Part shown: piece after piece, positions 1-7,225 of the stretch
Numbering within the stretch: the stretch's first letter is position 1
Layout of the letters: each line of letters opens with the position of its first letter
Source: JBFGCM01 sp041581135
GTDB taxonomy: Bacteria; Actinomycetota; Acidimicrobiia; Spongiisociales; UBA5794
Length of the DNA: 27,345 nucleotides
Assembly (NCBI GenBank): GCA_041581135.1
Contig: JBFGCM010000050.1
Location: 1 to 27,345, forward strand
Reading direction: 5' to 3'
Made by a program: the position numbers and the translations under genes
Notes under the pieces: model-generated
Told to the model about the DNA's origin: nothing
Databases searched by the model: none
Seen by the model: the letters and a program-made list of their open reading frames with translations, nothing else

Positions 1-27
1 CGCGACCCCGACGACATCGAGGTGTAG
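1..27 (+). CDS. C-terminal tail of an upstream plus-strand gene (partial)
   Basis: The first 27 bases read in frame 1 as eight codons (RDPDDIEV) followed by TAG at 25-27. The stop lies only four bases before the stop of the minus-strand gene that begins its 3' end at 32, which is the tight convergent spacing expected between two real genes. The acidic tail is plausible, but eight residues carry no family information, so no product is proposed. Confidence 0.4.
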   Translation, partial: RDPDDIEV

Positions 28-31
28 TCGA

Positions 32-2527
32 TCAGAGCTGGTGGGTACGGGTGAGCCGGTTGAGTGCCACCCACCCCGGCAGGATCGGTGCCCAGTACGT
101 GGCGAAGCGGAACAGCAGCACAGCCACGATGCCCGTCTCGGCGGGAACCCCGATCGCAGCGTAGACCGCCACCAGCGTCGCCTCGACCACGCCGAGTCCG
201 CCCGGGGTGGGTGCGACCAGAGCGGCGGCGGCACCTGCCAGGTAGGCCAAGGCGGCATCGATGAGCCCGATGTCGGCACCGACGGCACGTAGCGACCAGA
301 TCATGGCGAAGGTGTAGGCCAAGGTGACGATCGCCGATCCCGCCAGGAGCTGCACGAGCCGACGGGGCGTTCGCACCACGGCGACCACCGAGGAGACCGC
401 CGTCCGCAATCCCGGGACGATATGGGTGGTCACGAGCCGGCGGCCGAACGCAGTGAGGTAGGTGGCGAGCGACGCCACCACCACAGCGGCAGCGATGAGC
501 TGCAAGGTGCGAGCGGACGGCACCGGCAGTCGCACCGGGAACGCCGTCGAGCCAAATGCCAGCCACAGGCCGAGCAAGACCGTGATGTGCACCACGAGGC
601 CCGTGACCGCATTCAGGCCCACCGCCGAGACCGCGGTGGCGACCGGCACACCGCGCCGGACCAAGTACCGCACGTTGGTGGCCATCCCGCCGAAGCCGGC
701 GGGAGCAAGGCGGTTGGTGAACGAAGCGGCGAGCTGCGCGGCGAACGTTCCCTGGAAGCGGACGCGCTGTGGTACGGAGCCCATGACGGCGATCGTGGCT
801 CCCACGTAGGTTGCCGCCGATCCGGCCAGGACCAGGCCCACCAGCCGGAGATCGAGCCGAGACACGCTCTCCCACAACAGGCCGAAGTCCGAGATCTGGC
901 CGCCGATGATGACCACTGCCGCCGCCAACGAGCCCAGCAGCAGCACCTGGCGGAGGGTGAATCGCTTCAGCTCGGGGAGCTCGACCTCCTCGATGCCGGC
1001 AGCACGGCCGATCTGATCACGGAGGTGCCGGATGTCGCGGTCGCGACCGATGCTCTTGCGAGTGGCGGCGCCGAGGGTGAGCGGCTGCAGCCAGCTGAGC
1101 CCCGAGGCGACCACCTCCCGGCCGACGGTGGCCATGGCGACGGAGGTGGCGCGCTCCACACCGACCACGGAAGCGGTGGCCGCCAGCAGCTGGGCGACAT
1201 CGCGATCGAGCAGCTCGTCGTCCATGGTGAGCTCGGCGAACCCGAAGTCCACGACCCAGATCTCTCCGGAGTCGTCGACCAGCAGGTTGGCGAGTCGGAG
1301 GTCTCGGTGGGCGATCCCGGCTGCCCGCAGCTGGGACAGTTCGCGCCATGCCCGCTGAAGAACGTCATCGTTGATCTCGGCCGGTGCCAGCTCGGCCATC
1401 GTGCGGCCGTCGTTCGCCTCGTACGCGAGCAAGAAGCCGCCCTCGGAGAGCTCTCCGACGGAGATGAGCGGCGGAGTCCGGATGTCTTGCGAGCGCGCCG
1501 TCAACGCCAGGAACGCTTCGTGCTCCACGGCGCGACGCAGGCTGGGGAACGGAGCACGGTCCCCCGAGCGACGCAGACTGGCGAGTCGCCAGAGCCGGTA
1601 GAGCAGGTCGGCGGCTCGCTGTTCGATGCTGAGAGTCTTGATGAAGACCTGCCGACCGTCGCTCATCACCCCACGCCACGGCACGGAGCCGCGCGCATCG
1701 ACCGAGGCGGGTCGGAGCTCGGTGAGCGCACATCCGTGGCGGGCGAGACCGGCCCGGATGGCATCTGCGCCCGGCAACTGGCTCGGCGTCTTGAAGGCCA
1801 GCGCCACGATCGAGCCGGCGACGACGCCCACTCCGATCAGGGCAACGGCACCCGAGAGCTGGGCACCGGCGATGTCCTCGGGGATCGGTGGCAGCCCGAG
1901 CCACGAACTCTGGAATCCAGCCGACAGAGCTCCGCCGAAGGAGATGAAGAGGGCCAGCCAGGCGAGGCGACGGAAGGGGCGGTCCTCGATCCACGGGCGC
2001 AGCACGGTGAGCGCGGCCACCACGTTGGCGGCGCTGGCGACGAAGATCGTCTCGCCGTCCCGCTCGAAGCCCAAGCCCTGGGCGAGGGAATGCAACGACA
2101 TGACGAGCACCGACACCAGAACGGAGGAGAGCACCACCGCGGCGTTCATCACGAACCAGCGCCGGAAGTGGCGAGTGGTGAGCAGCCAGACGTTGAGCGC
2201 CAGCATGAGCCCGGCGTGGGCGACGAACGCGAGCAGCGCCGGCGCGACGCGCACCACGTCGGGCCAGGTCGAGGTGTGGTCGACGATGTCGCGAACGACG
2301 CCGGCCACGGTGTCGTTGAAGACGGTCGGGATGAGGAATCCGACGCCGAGAAGGGACAGGCCGACCACCAGCGAGAGGACGTAGGCCGGAGAGCGGATGT
2401 AGGGCGTGGCGCAAGCGGTACGCCGGAGCGCCGCCCGGGTCCGCCGCGAGGGACGCGCGTGGCGACTCGACGGGGTACGGCGCGTGCGCGGTTCCAGAGT
2501 GGGGCGATGCCCCACTCTGGTGGTCAC
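32..2527 (-). CDS. Kinase-like domain fused to flippase-like (LPG synthase TM / UPF0104) membrane protein
   Basis: The 831-residue membrane protein has three parts. An Arg-rich N-tail (1-46) precedes about six hydrophobic segments (about 48-245). A soluble protein-kinase/Rio-like domain (about 255-470) carries VFIK (K297), HRDLRLANLL (H407, D409, N414) and VVDFGFA (D427-G429), so all key phosphotransfer residues are present. A C-terminal multi-span domain (about 525-825) is of the lysylphosphatidylglycerol synthase TM/UPF0104 flippase-like family, with RLAPAGFGG (606-614) and APTPGGLGVVE near 772-782. The family is known for moving or modifying lipids or lipid-linked glycans; the substrate here is unknown, and whether the kinase acts on a protein, lipid or sugar cannot be read. 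The start is GTG (GTG ACC ACC); an alternative in-frame GTG lies four codons on. A perfect hairpin covers the first codons. The gene ends four bases from the tail of the gene at the left edge. Confidence 0.85.
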   Translation of the reverse strand: MTTRVGHRPTLEPRTRRTPSSRHARPSRRTRAALRRTACATPYIRSPAYVLSLVVGLSLLGVGFLIPTVFNDTVAGVVRDIVDHTSTWPDVVRVAPALLAFVAHAGLMLALNVWLLTTRHFRRWFVMNAAVVLSSVLVSVLVMSLHSLAQGLGFERDGETIFVASAANVVAALTVLRPWIEDRPFRRLAWLALFISFGGALSAGFQSSWLGLPPIPEDIAGAQLSGAVALIGVGVVAGSIVALAFKTPSQLPGADAIRAGLARHGCALTELRPASVDARGSVPWRGVMSDGRQVFIKTLSIEQRAADLLYRLWRLASLRRSGDRAPFPSLRRAVEHEAFLALTARSQDIRTPPLISVGELSEGGFLLAYEANDGRTMAELAPAEINDDVLQRAWRELSQLRAAGIAHRDLRLANLLVDDSGEIWVVDFGFAELTMDDELLDRDVAQLLAATASVVGVERATSVAMATVGREVVASGLSWLQPLTLGAATRKSIGRDRDIRHLRDQIGRAAGIEEVELPELKRFTLRQVLLLGSLAAAVVIIGGQISDFGLLWESVSRLDLRLVGLVLAGSAATYVGATIAVMGSVPQRVRFQGTFAAQLAASFTNRLAPAGFGGMATNVRYLVRRGVPVATAVSAVGLNAVTGLVVHITVLLGLWLAFGSTAFPVRLPVPSARTLQLIAAAVVVASLATYLTAFGRRLVTTHIVPGLRTAVSSVVAVVRTPRRLVQLLAGSAIVTLAYTFAMIWSLRAVGADIGLIDAALAYLAGAAAALVAPTPGGLGVVEATLVAVYAAIGVPAETGIVAVLLFRFATYWAPILPGWVALNRLTRTHQL
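2495..2521. repeat. Perfect 12-bp inverted repeat with 3-base spacer inside the first codons of the kinase-flippase gene
   Basis: Bases 2495-2506 (CCAGAGTGGGGC) and 2510-2521 (GCCCCACTCTGG) are exact reverse complements separated by GAT. On the gene's mRNA the hairpin starts three codons into the message and would place a very stable stem next to the GTG start. It could damp translation initiation, be a protein operator, or indicate that translation starts elsewhere. No T-run follows it on either strand, so it is not a typical intrinsic terminator. Confidence 0.8.
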
Positions 2528-2810
2528 ATCATCCGCCCGGCACGGGGCAGGATCCGGACCAGGTCCCCGGCGGCCGCCTCAGCCGCCGTCCGTCTTGCGC
2601 ACGTCGTCATCGTGCGCGGAACGTATCACGCGGTGATGGCCGATGTAAGACCCTTGTGCTGCGGTATGCGGACGCCTGCGCCCCCCATGGCTGGACTGGT
2701 CAGCGACAGTGTTTCGGTCTCTCTCGACGGACTTTCAGCTACGGCGCGCGATCGGTATCCACGGTGACGACATCGAGCGTCGTGGCGGTAGTGAGTGGCC
2801 AGGTAGACGT
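2528..2810. other. Intergenic region between two minus-strand genes
   Basis: These 283 bases hold no convincing gene. An open stretch from an ATG at 2637 to 2767 has no visible ribosome-binding site and no recognisable product. A short inverted repeat ATCAC-GCG-GTGAT lies at about 2625-2637, in the zone where the promoter of the kinase-flippase gene should be. I could not assign a -10/-35 pair with confidence. Confidence 0.4.
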
Positions 2811-4151
2811 CTAACGCTCGAGCTGGCGTATCACCGGATCGTCATAGGTCATCGAGTACTCGACATGCTCCGCCAGGTCGGTGCGGCCGGTCAGGCAGCC
2901 CGACACGATTCTCATCACATTCACCACGGAGAGCTGATCGGGCACCGGACAGGCAGAGCGGATTGCCGAGAACACCTCATAGCGGTCGTCGGCGAACTCG
3001 TCGGCGAAGTCCCCGGTCCCATGATCCGCCTGGATGACGATCACCGCCCCAGGGTCGCGATCGAGGATGGCATCGACTCCCGTGAGCAGCTGTCTATTGA
3101 GACATTCAATTGCCTGCCCATACGAGTCGGGGTCGAATTGCGGGTTGGCGGCGACGTGGATCGATACGGCCTGCACTTCGCACTCACGGTCATAGAAGAA
3201 GGGTTGATGTGGCGCCATCAGGTGAGCAAAAACGAAGACGGGGTTCGAGCCGTCGGGTACACGCGACACGACATCGGCCGGGTTGGACTGAGCGGCCGCA
3301 GCCCCGACGTTCGAATCGGAGTCGAGACTGAGTGGCGTCATGGCAGCCAGGGCCGTCAACGTATCGTTGGGCAGGTCAGCCTCCACGCAGAGGTCCTCGC
3401 GCCCGCCGCATTCCGACCCGCTCCAGATGCCTGGTGGCACATGCACATAGTCGTATCCCCACGAGAGGAACTGATCGACCGTGGCGTTTCCCCCCTGGAT
3501 GATCCGGTAGTACGGCGTGCGGTGAGTGGTGTCGTCTCCCACGACCGCCACATACGACTGCTCCAGCATCGAGGCAACGGACAGGTAGGTCACGGGGTAG
3601 TTGGCCCTGCCGGAGGGGACCTGGAATTGTCGCTGCTCGAGCTCGGCGGCGAACCCTGAAACGTCGACACCGGTCTGCCGAGCAACCTCGGCAAGGCTGG
3701 TGTACCCGTCCACGACGAGCACCCAAACGTCAGGAGTGACCGCCGGCTGGGCGAGGGGGACATCCCCGGACGCGGCTCGAACCTCCGGCGGCCGCGAGAC
3801 AGCCAGCGACGTCACTGGAACAACGACGATGGCCATGGCCGCCAGGAAGGTCGTCGACCGAACCCACTCCCACTGACTGGCGATCCACACCGCCCCGGCT
3901 ACCGCGAAGGCGGTGATCCACCACAAGTCACCGAACAGCGGGTAGTTCCAGAACAGCCAGGTGATCGCCACGGTCACGGAGGCGAGGCGAGGACCAGCAA
4001 CCAATCCGAGAATGAGACCGATCCCACCGACGACGCCCACAACCATCAGCAACACGGAGATGTGCATCGGCAGCCCCTGATTGGCTGCAGCCAAAGTCAA
4101 CGGGCCCAGTGCTGCAACCGCCACCACGGAGACCGGCCAGAGTCGATCCAT
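2811..4151 (-). CDS. Membrane-anchored sulfatase/phosphatase-superfamily protein
   Basis: This 446-residue protein has an N-terminal membrane region (about 1-120: four hydrophobic segments, one including the WLFWNYPLFG stretch) followed by an exported alkaline-phosphatase-superfamily domain. The superfamily signs are DVWVLVVDGYTS (D141, D148), FAHLMAPHQPF (H310, H315) and VIVIQADHGTG (D376, H377), which are the usual metal-ligand strands. This fits a metal-dependent hydrolase or phosphotransferase of the sulfatase/LtaS-like type acting outside the membrane; the substrate is unknown. No classic CxPxR sulfatase maturation motif is seen, so a true sulfatase is not supported. I chose the ATG at 4151 over a GTG at 4217 because the hydrophobic region begins at once and a TACGGT -10 box sits exactly six bases upstream. 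It lies on the same strand as the kinase-flippase gene, 283 bases away. Confidence 0.75.
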   Translation of the reverse strand: MDRLWPVSVVAVAALGPLTLAAANQGLPMHISVLLMVVGVVGGIGLILGLVAGPRLASVTVAITWLFWNYPLFGDLWWITAFAVAGAVWIASQWEWVRSTTFLAAMAIVVVPVTSLAVSRPPEVRAASGDVPLAQPAVTPDVWVLVVDGYTSLAEVARQTGVDVSGFAAELEQRQFQVPSGRANYPVTYLSVASMLEQSYVAVVGDDTTHRTPYYRIIQGGNATVDQFLSWGYDYVHVPPGIWSGSECGGREDLCVEADLPNDTLTALAAMTPLSLDSDSNVGAAAAQSNPADVVSRVPDGSNPVFVFAHLMAPHQPFFYDRECEVQAVSIHVAANPQFDPDSYGQAIECLNRQLLTGVDAILDRDPGAVIVIQADHGTGDFADEFADDRYEVFSAIRSACPVPDQLSVVNVMRIVSGCLTGRTDLAEHVEYSMTYDDPVIRQLER

Positions 4152-4157
4152 CGGTCC

Positions 4158-4163
4158 ACCGTA
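4158..4163 (-). promoter_or_regulatory. -10 box TACGGT, six bases before the ATG (leaderless)
   Basis: On the minus strand TACGGT is followed by six bases and the ATG of the sulfatase-superfamily gene, so transcription would begin at or next to the start codon. The same TANNNT-N6/7-start geometry recurs before several other genes in this window. No good -35 box is visible. Confidence 0.5.
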
Positions 4164-4265
4164 ACCGCTGCCACATCGATGTCCGGCGAGTAGGCCGTCA
4201 CCCCGGCTTCGGTTCACACCCAGAGGATCTCCCCTGCGCTCAGCTCGCGCGTCGAGGTTCCGGGA

Positions 4266-5183
4266 TCAGGGACCAGGGACACCAAAGGTCCGGTCGGAGA
4301 CGAGGACGAGATAGACGACGGCGGTGAGGACGACGGCACCGCCCACCAAGCTGGCCATGCGCGGCGCCTCGCCGAGCCAGATCCACACCCACGCCGGCGC
4401 AAGCACGATCTCGGTGAGGTTGAGCAGAGACACCTGGGCAGTGGGAACCGACCGGTGTCCCAGGTTGAAGAGAGGTAGCCCGATGCCCATGATGCCCGCG
4501 CCGGCGACGAGGCCGAGCAGGAAGTCTCGAGCCGTGAAGCCGATACCGGTCTGGTAGACGGCGACTCCACCTGCCACGACGACGAGCACTGCGCCGGCCA
4601 TGATCGCCGGAACGATGGGGTCGAGATCGCCTCCGGCGGACCGGATCAGGGTGTTGTATGCGCCGAGGGTGAGGGGGATCAGAGCCGCCAGGAGCACTCC
4701 CACGGCATCGCCGGCCTCGATGCCAGAACTCACCATCACCGCGACACCGATCGCAGCAAGAACGACGGCAGCGAAGGTGTTTCGGGAGACCGGCTCTCGC
4801 ATGACGAGCCATCCGAAGATCGCACCGGAGAACGGTGCCGCAGCCAGCAGGAACGTCACGAGCGCCGCAGTGGTCCGGGCCAGCGCCAGGATGAAGAGCG
4901 CCGACATGGCCGCCATCAGCACCGCAGCCAACACGGTGCGCCACGTGACGTTGTCCCAGCGAACCGGTCGGCGATTGCGGCGCAAGAACACCACCACCAG
5001 CAACACCGCCACCATCGCGCCACCGCGGAGGACCAGGAACTGCCAGTCCGTGGCCGCCTCCAAACCTCGGAACACCAGCGGCGTGAAGCTGAACAGCACT
5101 CCACCGAACAACACGATGGCGGCTCCCTGCCGGTAGGAGAGGGCGCCTTCCCCCACGAACGCACGGCGAACGGCCGAAACCAT
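4266..5183 (-). CDS. EamA/DMT-family permease
   Basis: This 305-residue integral membrane protein has about ten hydrophobic segments in two repeated halves, the usual size and layout of drug/metabolite transporters of the EamA (RhaT/YdcZ-like) group. Each half ends in a typical EamA stretch: GAIFGWLVMREPVSRNTFA in the first, and VLAPAWVWIWLGEAPRMAS in the second with the short charged GE loop. The family moves small organic solutes across the inner membrane, often as efflux; the substrate cannot be predicted. The ATG at 5183 is preceded at six bases by TAGGCT, supporting a leaderless start. The gene is divergent from the zinc-ribbon gene at 5281, and its 3' end lies 114 bases from the start of the sulfatase-superfamily gene. 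Confidence 0.85.
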   Translation of the reverse strand: MVSAVRRAFVGEGALSYRQGAAIVLFGGVLFSFTPLVFRGLEAATDWQFLVLRGGAMVAVLLVVVFLRRNRRPVRWDNVTWRTVLAAVLMAAMSALFILALARTTAALVTFLLAAAPFSGAIFGWLVMREPVSRNTFAAVVLAAIGVAVMVSSGIEAGDAVGVLLAALIPLTLGAYNTLIRSAGGDLDPIVPAIMAGAVLVVVAGGVAVYQTGIGFTARDFLLGLVAGAGIMGIGLPLFNLGHRSVPTAQVSLLNLTEIVLAPAWVWIWLGEAPRMASLVGGAVVLTAVVYLVLVSDRTFGVPGP

Positions 5184-5189
5184 GCGCGG

Positions 5190-5195
5190 AGCCTA
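5190..5195 (-). promoter_or_regulatory. -10 box TAGGCT, six bases before the EamA ATG
   Basis: The minus-strand reading is TAGGCT-CCGCGC-ATG. It is identical in box and spacing to the element before the DsbA-like gene (TAGGCT-GACGGC-ATG). Confidence 0.55.
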
Positions 5196-5267
5196 GAGCC
5201 GGCGCGGGCGTCCGATCCGCGTGCCGGGTCGGTTGGCGGAGCGCCGGAGGTGACTGCGTGCCGCAAC

Positions 5268-5273
5268 TACCCT
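5268..5273 (+). promoter_or_regulatory. -10 box TACCCT, seven bases before the zinc-ribbon GTG
   Basis: TACCCT-CCCGGGC-GTG gives a leaderless start for the gene at 5281 and supports the GTG as the true start. No Shine-Dalgarno sequence is present. Confidence 0.45.
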
Positions 5274-5280
5274 CCCGGGC

Positions 5281-5607
5281 GTGAATCTCGCCTGTCCCTA
5301 TTGCGACGAAGACGAACGGCTACGGGGCGCTCGCGCCGGCGACGTCATCACGATCACATGCGAGGCATGCGGCAACACGTGGGACCGTGACACCCGCCCT
5401 GCATGCCCGAGCTGCGGCACCGACGACGTCGAACCCGTGGTGGTTGCCATCGTCGAGAAGGGTCGCGGTACCCAGCTCTCCGTTGTCGGAAACCGGGTCA
5501 TCCACCTCTGCCCGGAGTGTGATCGGGAGACCCTCACCACCTACTGGCGCAACAAGCCGAATCCCCTCATGCCGGACGAGCTGCCGACCGTTTCCGACGC
5601 CGACTGA
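5281..5607 (+). CDS. Small protein with four CxxC motifs (double zinc ribbon)
   Basis: This 108-residue protein has four CxxC knuckles: C5-C8, C27-C30, C42-C45 and C77-C80. Pairs of CxxC at this spacing normally build zinc ribbons, here probably two. There is no membrane segment or signal peptide, so it should be cytoplasmic. The ITCEACGNTWDRD stretch is typical of general zinc-ribbon modules that bind nucleic acid or proteins, but no specific family is recognised. The gene is convergent with the DsbA-like gene, with three bases between the two stop codons. The GTG start is supported by a -10 box seven bases upstream. The function is unknown. Confidence 0.7.
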   Translation: MNLACPYCDEDERLRGARAGDVITITCEACGNTWDRDTRPACPSCGTDDVEPVVVAIVEKGRGTQLSVVGNRVIHLCPECDRETLTTYWRNKPNPLMPDELPTVSDAD

Positions 5608-5610
5608 TCG

Positions 5611-6231
5611 TCAGCCGGCGAGCATGCGCAGCGTGCGCTCCAGGTCGGCCGCTTGCTTGTAGCCCCGCGTCAGCGGGGTCACCTCGTCTCCCCGGCGCAG
5701 GAAGAGGCTGGGGAACCCGAGCGCCCCCATGTCCCTGGCTTCGGCGAAGTCTGCCCGGGTCAGCTCCTCGATCTCACCGGAGCGGTACGTCAGCATGAAC
5801 GACTCGGCGTCGACCGGGTAGCTCTCCAGCAGCTCGGGGTAGACGAACTCGTCGGTGATGTCCCGGTTCTCCGCGTAGAACGCGTATTGGAGCGTGGTGA
5901 AGAACCGCAACGTCGACTCGGGGTGCAGCCGACGCATGGTCACCACCGCCCGACACGCCGGCTCCGTGTCGTACACCCAGTCCTCCCAGGTGAGCAGGTC
6001 GAAGCGGAACGGCTGGCCGGACCGGCTCCCGACGTTGGTCCACGCCTGGTGGAGGTAGCGCCGGAGCTGCTCGGTCAGTGGCTGCACGCGGCTGCCTACC
6101 CAGAGACCTCCCATGACGAGGCGCAGCGGCAACACATGGTCGGCGAGCAATCGTTCGAGCTCGGGCCCGAACCCGTAGCACCACGAGCACATGGGGTCTG
6201 CGGCGTAGATCAGCTCGGCGTCGTGGGTCAT
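5611..6231 (-). CDS. DsbA-family thioredoxin-fold protein (FrnE-like)
   Basis: This 206-residue protein opens with a strand and the redox motif CSWCYGF (C15-S-W-C18), followed by a long helical insert and a GALGFPSLFL stretch (about 171-180) carrying the cis-proline typical of thioredoxin folds. This is the layout of the cytoplasmic DsbA/FrnE/2-hydroxychromene-isomerase group. No signal peptide is present, so a cytosolic dithiol oxidoreductase or protective role is more likely than periplasmic disulfide formation. It is transcribed divergently from the AhpD-like selenoprotein and thioredoxin, separated by 82 bases, which suggests a shared thiol-redox theme. The ATG at 6231 has TAGGCT six bases upstream. 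Confidence 0.8.
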   Translation of the reverse strand: MTHDAELIYAADPMCSWCYGFGPELERLLADHVLPLRLVMGGLWVGSRVQPLTEQLRRYLHQAWTNVGSRSGQPFRFDLLTWEDWVYDTEPACRAVVTMRRLHPESTLRFFTTLQYAFYAENRDITDEFVYPELLESYPVDAESFMLTYRSGEIEELTRADFAEARDMGALGFPSLFLRRGDEVTPLTRGYKQAADLERTLRMLAG

Positions 6232-6237
6232 GCCGTC

Positions 6238-6243
6238 AGCCTA
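6238..6243 (-). promoter_or_regulatory. -10 box TAGGCT, six bases before the DsbA-like ATG
   Basis: The minus-strand reading is TAGGCT-GACGGC-ATG, placing the transcription start on the start codon. It lies in the 82-base divergent spacer shared with the selenoprotein gene. Confidence 0.55.
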
Positions 6244-6279
6244 GGCGGAGATTCAAGAGCATCCGCTCCACATTGCTGG

Positions 6280-6285
6280 TACCGT
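6280..6285 (+). promoter_or_regulatory. Possible -10 box TACCGT for the selenoprotein-thioredoxin operon
   Basis: TACCGT lies in the divergent spacer. Transcription from about 6292 would give a short leader containing AAAGGAG (about 6301-6307) before the ATG at 6314. No clear -35 box is seen. Confidence 0.35.
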
Positions 6286-6313
6286 GAGGAGCCGGCCGGC
6301 GAAAGGAGCGCCC

Positions 6314-6895
6314 ATGGCAAGTCGGATAGCCCCCGTGGCTCCGGGGGAGAGTCCGGATCCGGAGGTCAACGAACTCCTCCAGCAAGGCACGGAGGGGTGG
6401 TGGGCCGACCCGGCGATGTTCGGGGTGATCGGCCGCAACCCGGAACTGCTCAAGGCGATCATCCCCGTGTTCGTCTCGTTCTTCGGGATGGGGAAGGTCG
6501 AGCCGCACATCCATGAACTGATGCGGCTCAAGACAGGTCAGATCAACGACTGCGCCTATTGAATGACCGTGCGAACCACCGCCGTGAGCGGTGATGTGGC
6601 ACCTCGCGAGGAAGCGTGCAACGTGCACCAGCCTCAACCGGGCGACGTCTTGAATGAGCGCGAAGCGCTGGCCGTGTCCTTTGCGGAGAGAATCGCCCTC
6701 GATCCCCATACCGTCACCGACGAGTTCTTCGAGAAGCTGAAGTCTGTCTTCACGGAGGACGAGATCGTCGAGATGACCTACGCCTGTGGCATCTTCAACT
6801 GGGGCAACAAGTTCAACATCACCATGCAGTTGGACATGTCGCCGCAAGGTGAATACGAGCAAGGTATGGAGTACCGGCAAGTGGAGCTGGCTTGA
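6314..6895 (+). CDS. AhpD-like (carboxymuconolactone decarboxylase fold) protein, probable selenoprotein read through TGA at 6560
   Basis: Two open frames, 6314-6562 and 6563-6895, lie in the same frame and are split only by one TGA at 6560-6562. Joined, they make a 193-residue protein matching a full-length carboxymuconolactone decarboxylase/AhpD-like protein: NPELLKAIIPVF, then ELMRLKTGQINDCAY, then NEREALAVSFAERIA and FTEDEIVEMTYACGIFNWGNKFN. The TGA falls exactly where the second Cys of the family's redox CxxC belongs (C80-A-Y-U83), and Arg is at U+4, where relatives have His or Arg. A SECIS-like hairpin follows the TGA. The family acts as a peroxidase-associated disulfide reductase or related redox enzyme. 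The start is ATG with AAAGGAG upstream; a GTG at 6284 is less likely. The last codons overlap the thioredoxin start (TTGA), so the pair is translationally coupled. The alternatives are a nonsense-mutated pseudogene or a sequencing error (TGC or TGT to TGA). The sel genes are not in the window. Confidence 0.82.
6569..6602 (+). promoter_or_regulatory. Bacterial SECIS-like hairpin downstream of the in-frame TGA
   Basis: A perfect 6-bp upper stem pairs CACCGC (6577-6582) with GCGGTG (6588-6593) around the five-base loop CGTGA. A 4-bp lower stem pairs GTGC (6569-6572) with GCAC (6599-6602) across an internal loop. The loop carries G-U at 6584-6585, positions 25 and 26 counting the U of UGA as 1; as I recall, the SelB-contacted G-U of E. 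coli fdhF is at 23 and 24. The placement and G-U loop match what SelB needs in bacteria. Confidence 0.72.
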
Positions 6896-7212
6896 GCGAG
6901 CTGGCTGAACTCGATCAGAAGGGCCTCAACGAGGTCCTTCTGGCCGAGGACCGTGCCGTGCTCGTGGATTTCTGGTCGCCCTGGTGCGCGCCGTGCCTCC
7001 GGTTGCGGCCCCATCTGGAGAAGCTGGCAGACGGGTACGCCGACAAGGTGCGCCTCGTCGCCGTCAACATCGAGAAGCACGAGGCCGTCGGCGAGAAGTA
7101 CGACGTCCAGTCGTTGCCGACATTGGTGCTGATGCAGGGCGGCGAGACGGTTCATCGGTTCGTCGGCCCCACGCTGCCCTCTACCTTGGAGGAGGCCTTC
7201 CAAGCCCTCTGA
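6892..7212 (+). CDS. Thioredoxin with WCAPC active site
   Basis: This 106-residue cytoplasmic thioredoxin has the active site at W31-C32-A33-P34-C35 and the cis-proline at P76 (SLPTL). Length and fold elements (VLVDFWSPWC, VNIEKHEAVGEKYDV) are those of a classical single-domain thioredoxin. The site has Ala in place of the usual Gly of WCGPC, seen in some thioredoxins and likely to shift its redox potential slightly. The start is TTG overlapping the stop of the selenoprotein gene as TTGA, with GGAG just upstream. The coupling suggests that this thioredoxin is the reductant of the AhpD-like protein. A strong hairpin terminator follows after 13 bases. Confidence 0.9.
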   Translation: MSELAELDQKGLNEVLLAEDRAVLVDFWSPWCAPCLRLRPHLEKLADGYADKVRLVAVNIEKHEAVGEKYDVQSLPTLVLMQGGETVHRFVGPTLPSTLEEAFQAL

Positions 7213-7225
7213 GCCGGCGAATGTC

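Noticed and set aside
422..2767. A 781-codon plus-strand open frame opposite the kinase-flippase gene
   Set aside because: Its composition is dominated by R, G, H, D and E, with no domain or membrane pattern. It is an antisense shadow of a high-GC gene whose minus-strand product has clear motifs.
2637..2767. A 43-codon small protein in the intergenic region
   Set aside because: There is no ribosome-binding site or -10 box at a useful distance, and no recognisable features in the translation.
4215..4217. GTG as start of the sulfatase-superfamily gene, 22 codons upstream
   Set aside because: The extra residues are a charged, unrelated tail, and the ATG at 4151 has a -10 box at the recurrent six-base spacing.
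6563..6895. A separate 110-residue gene starting at the ATG right after the TGA
   Set aside because: It has no ribosome-binding site, starts in the middle of a known fold, and is in frame with the preceding half. Selenocysteine read-through explains both halves better.
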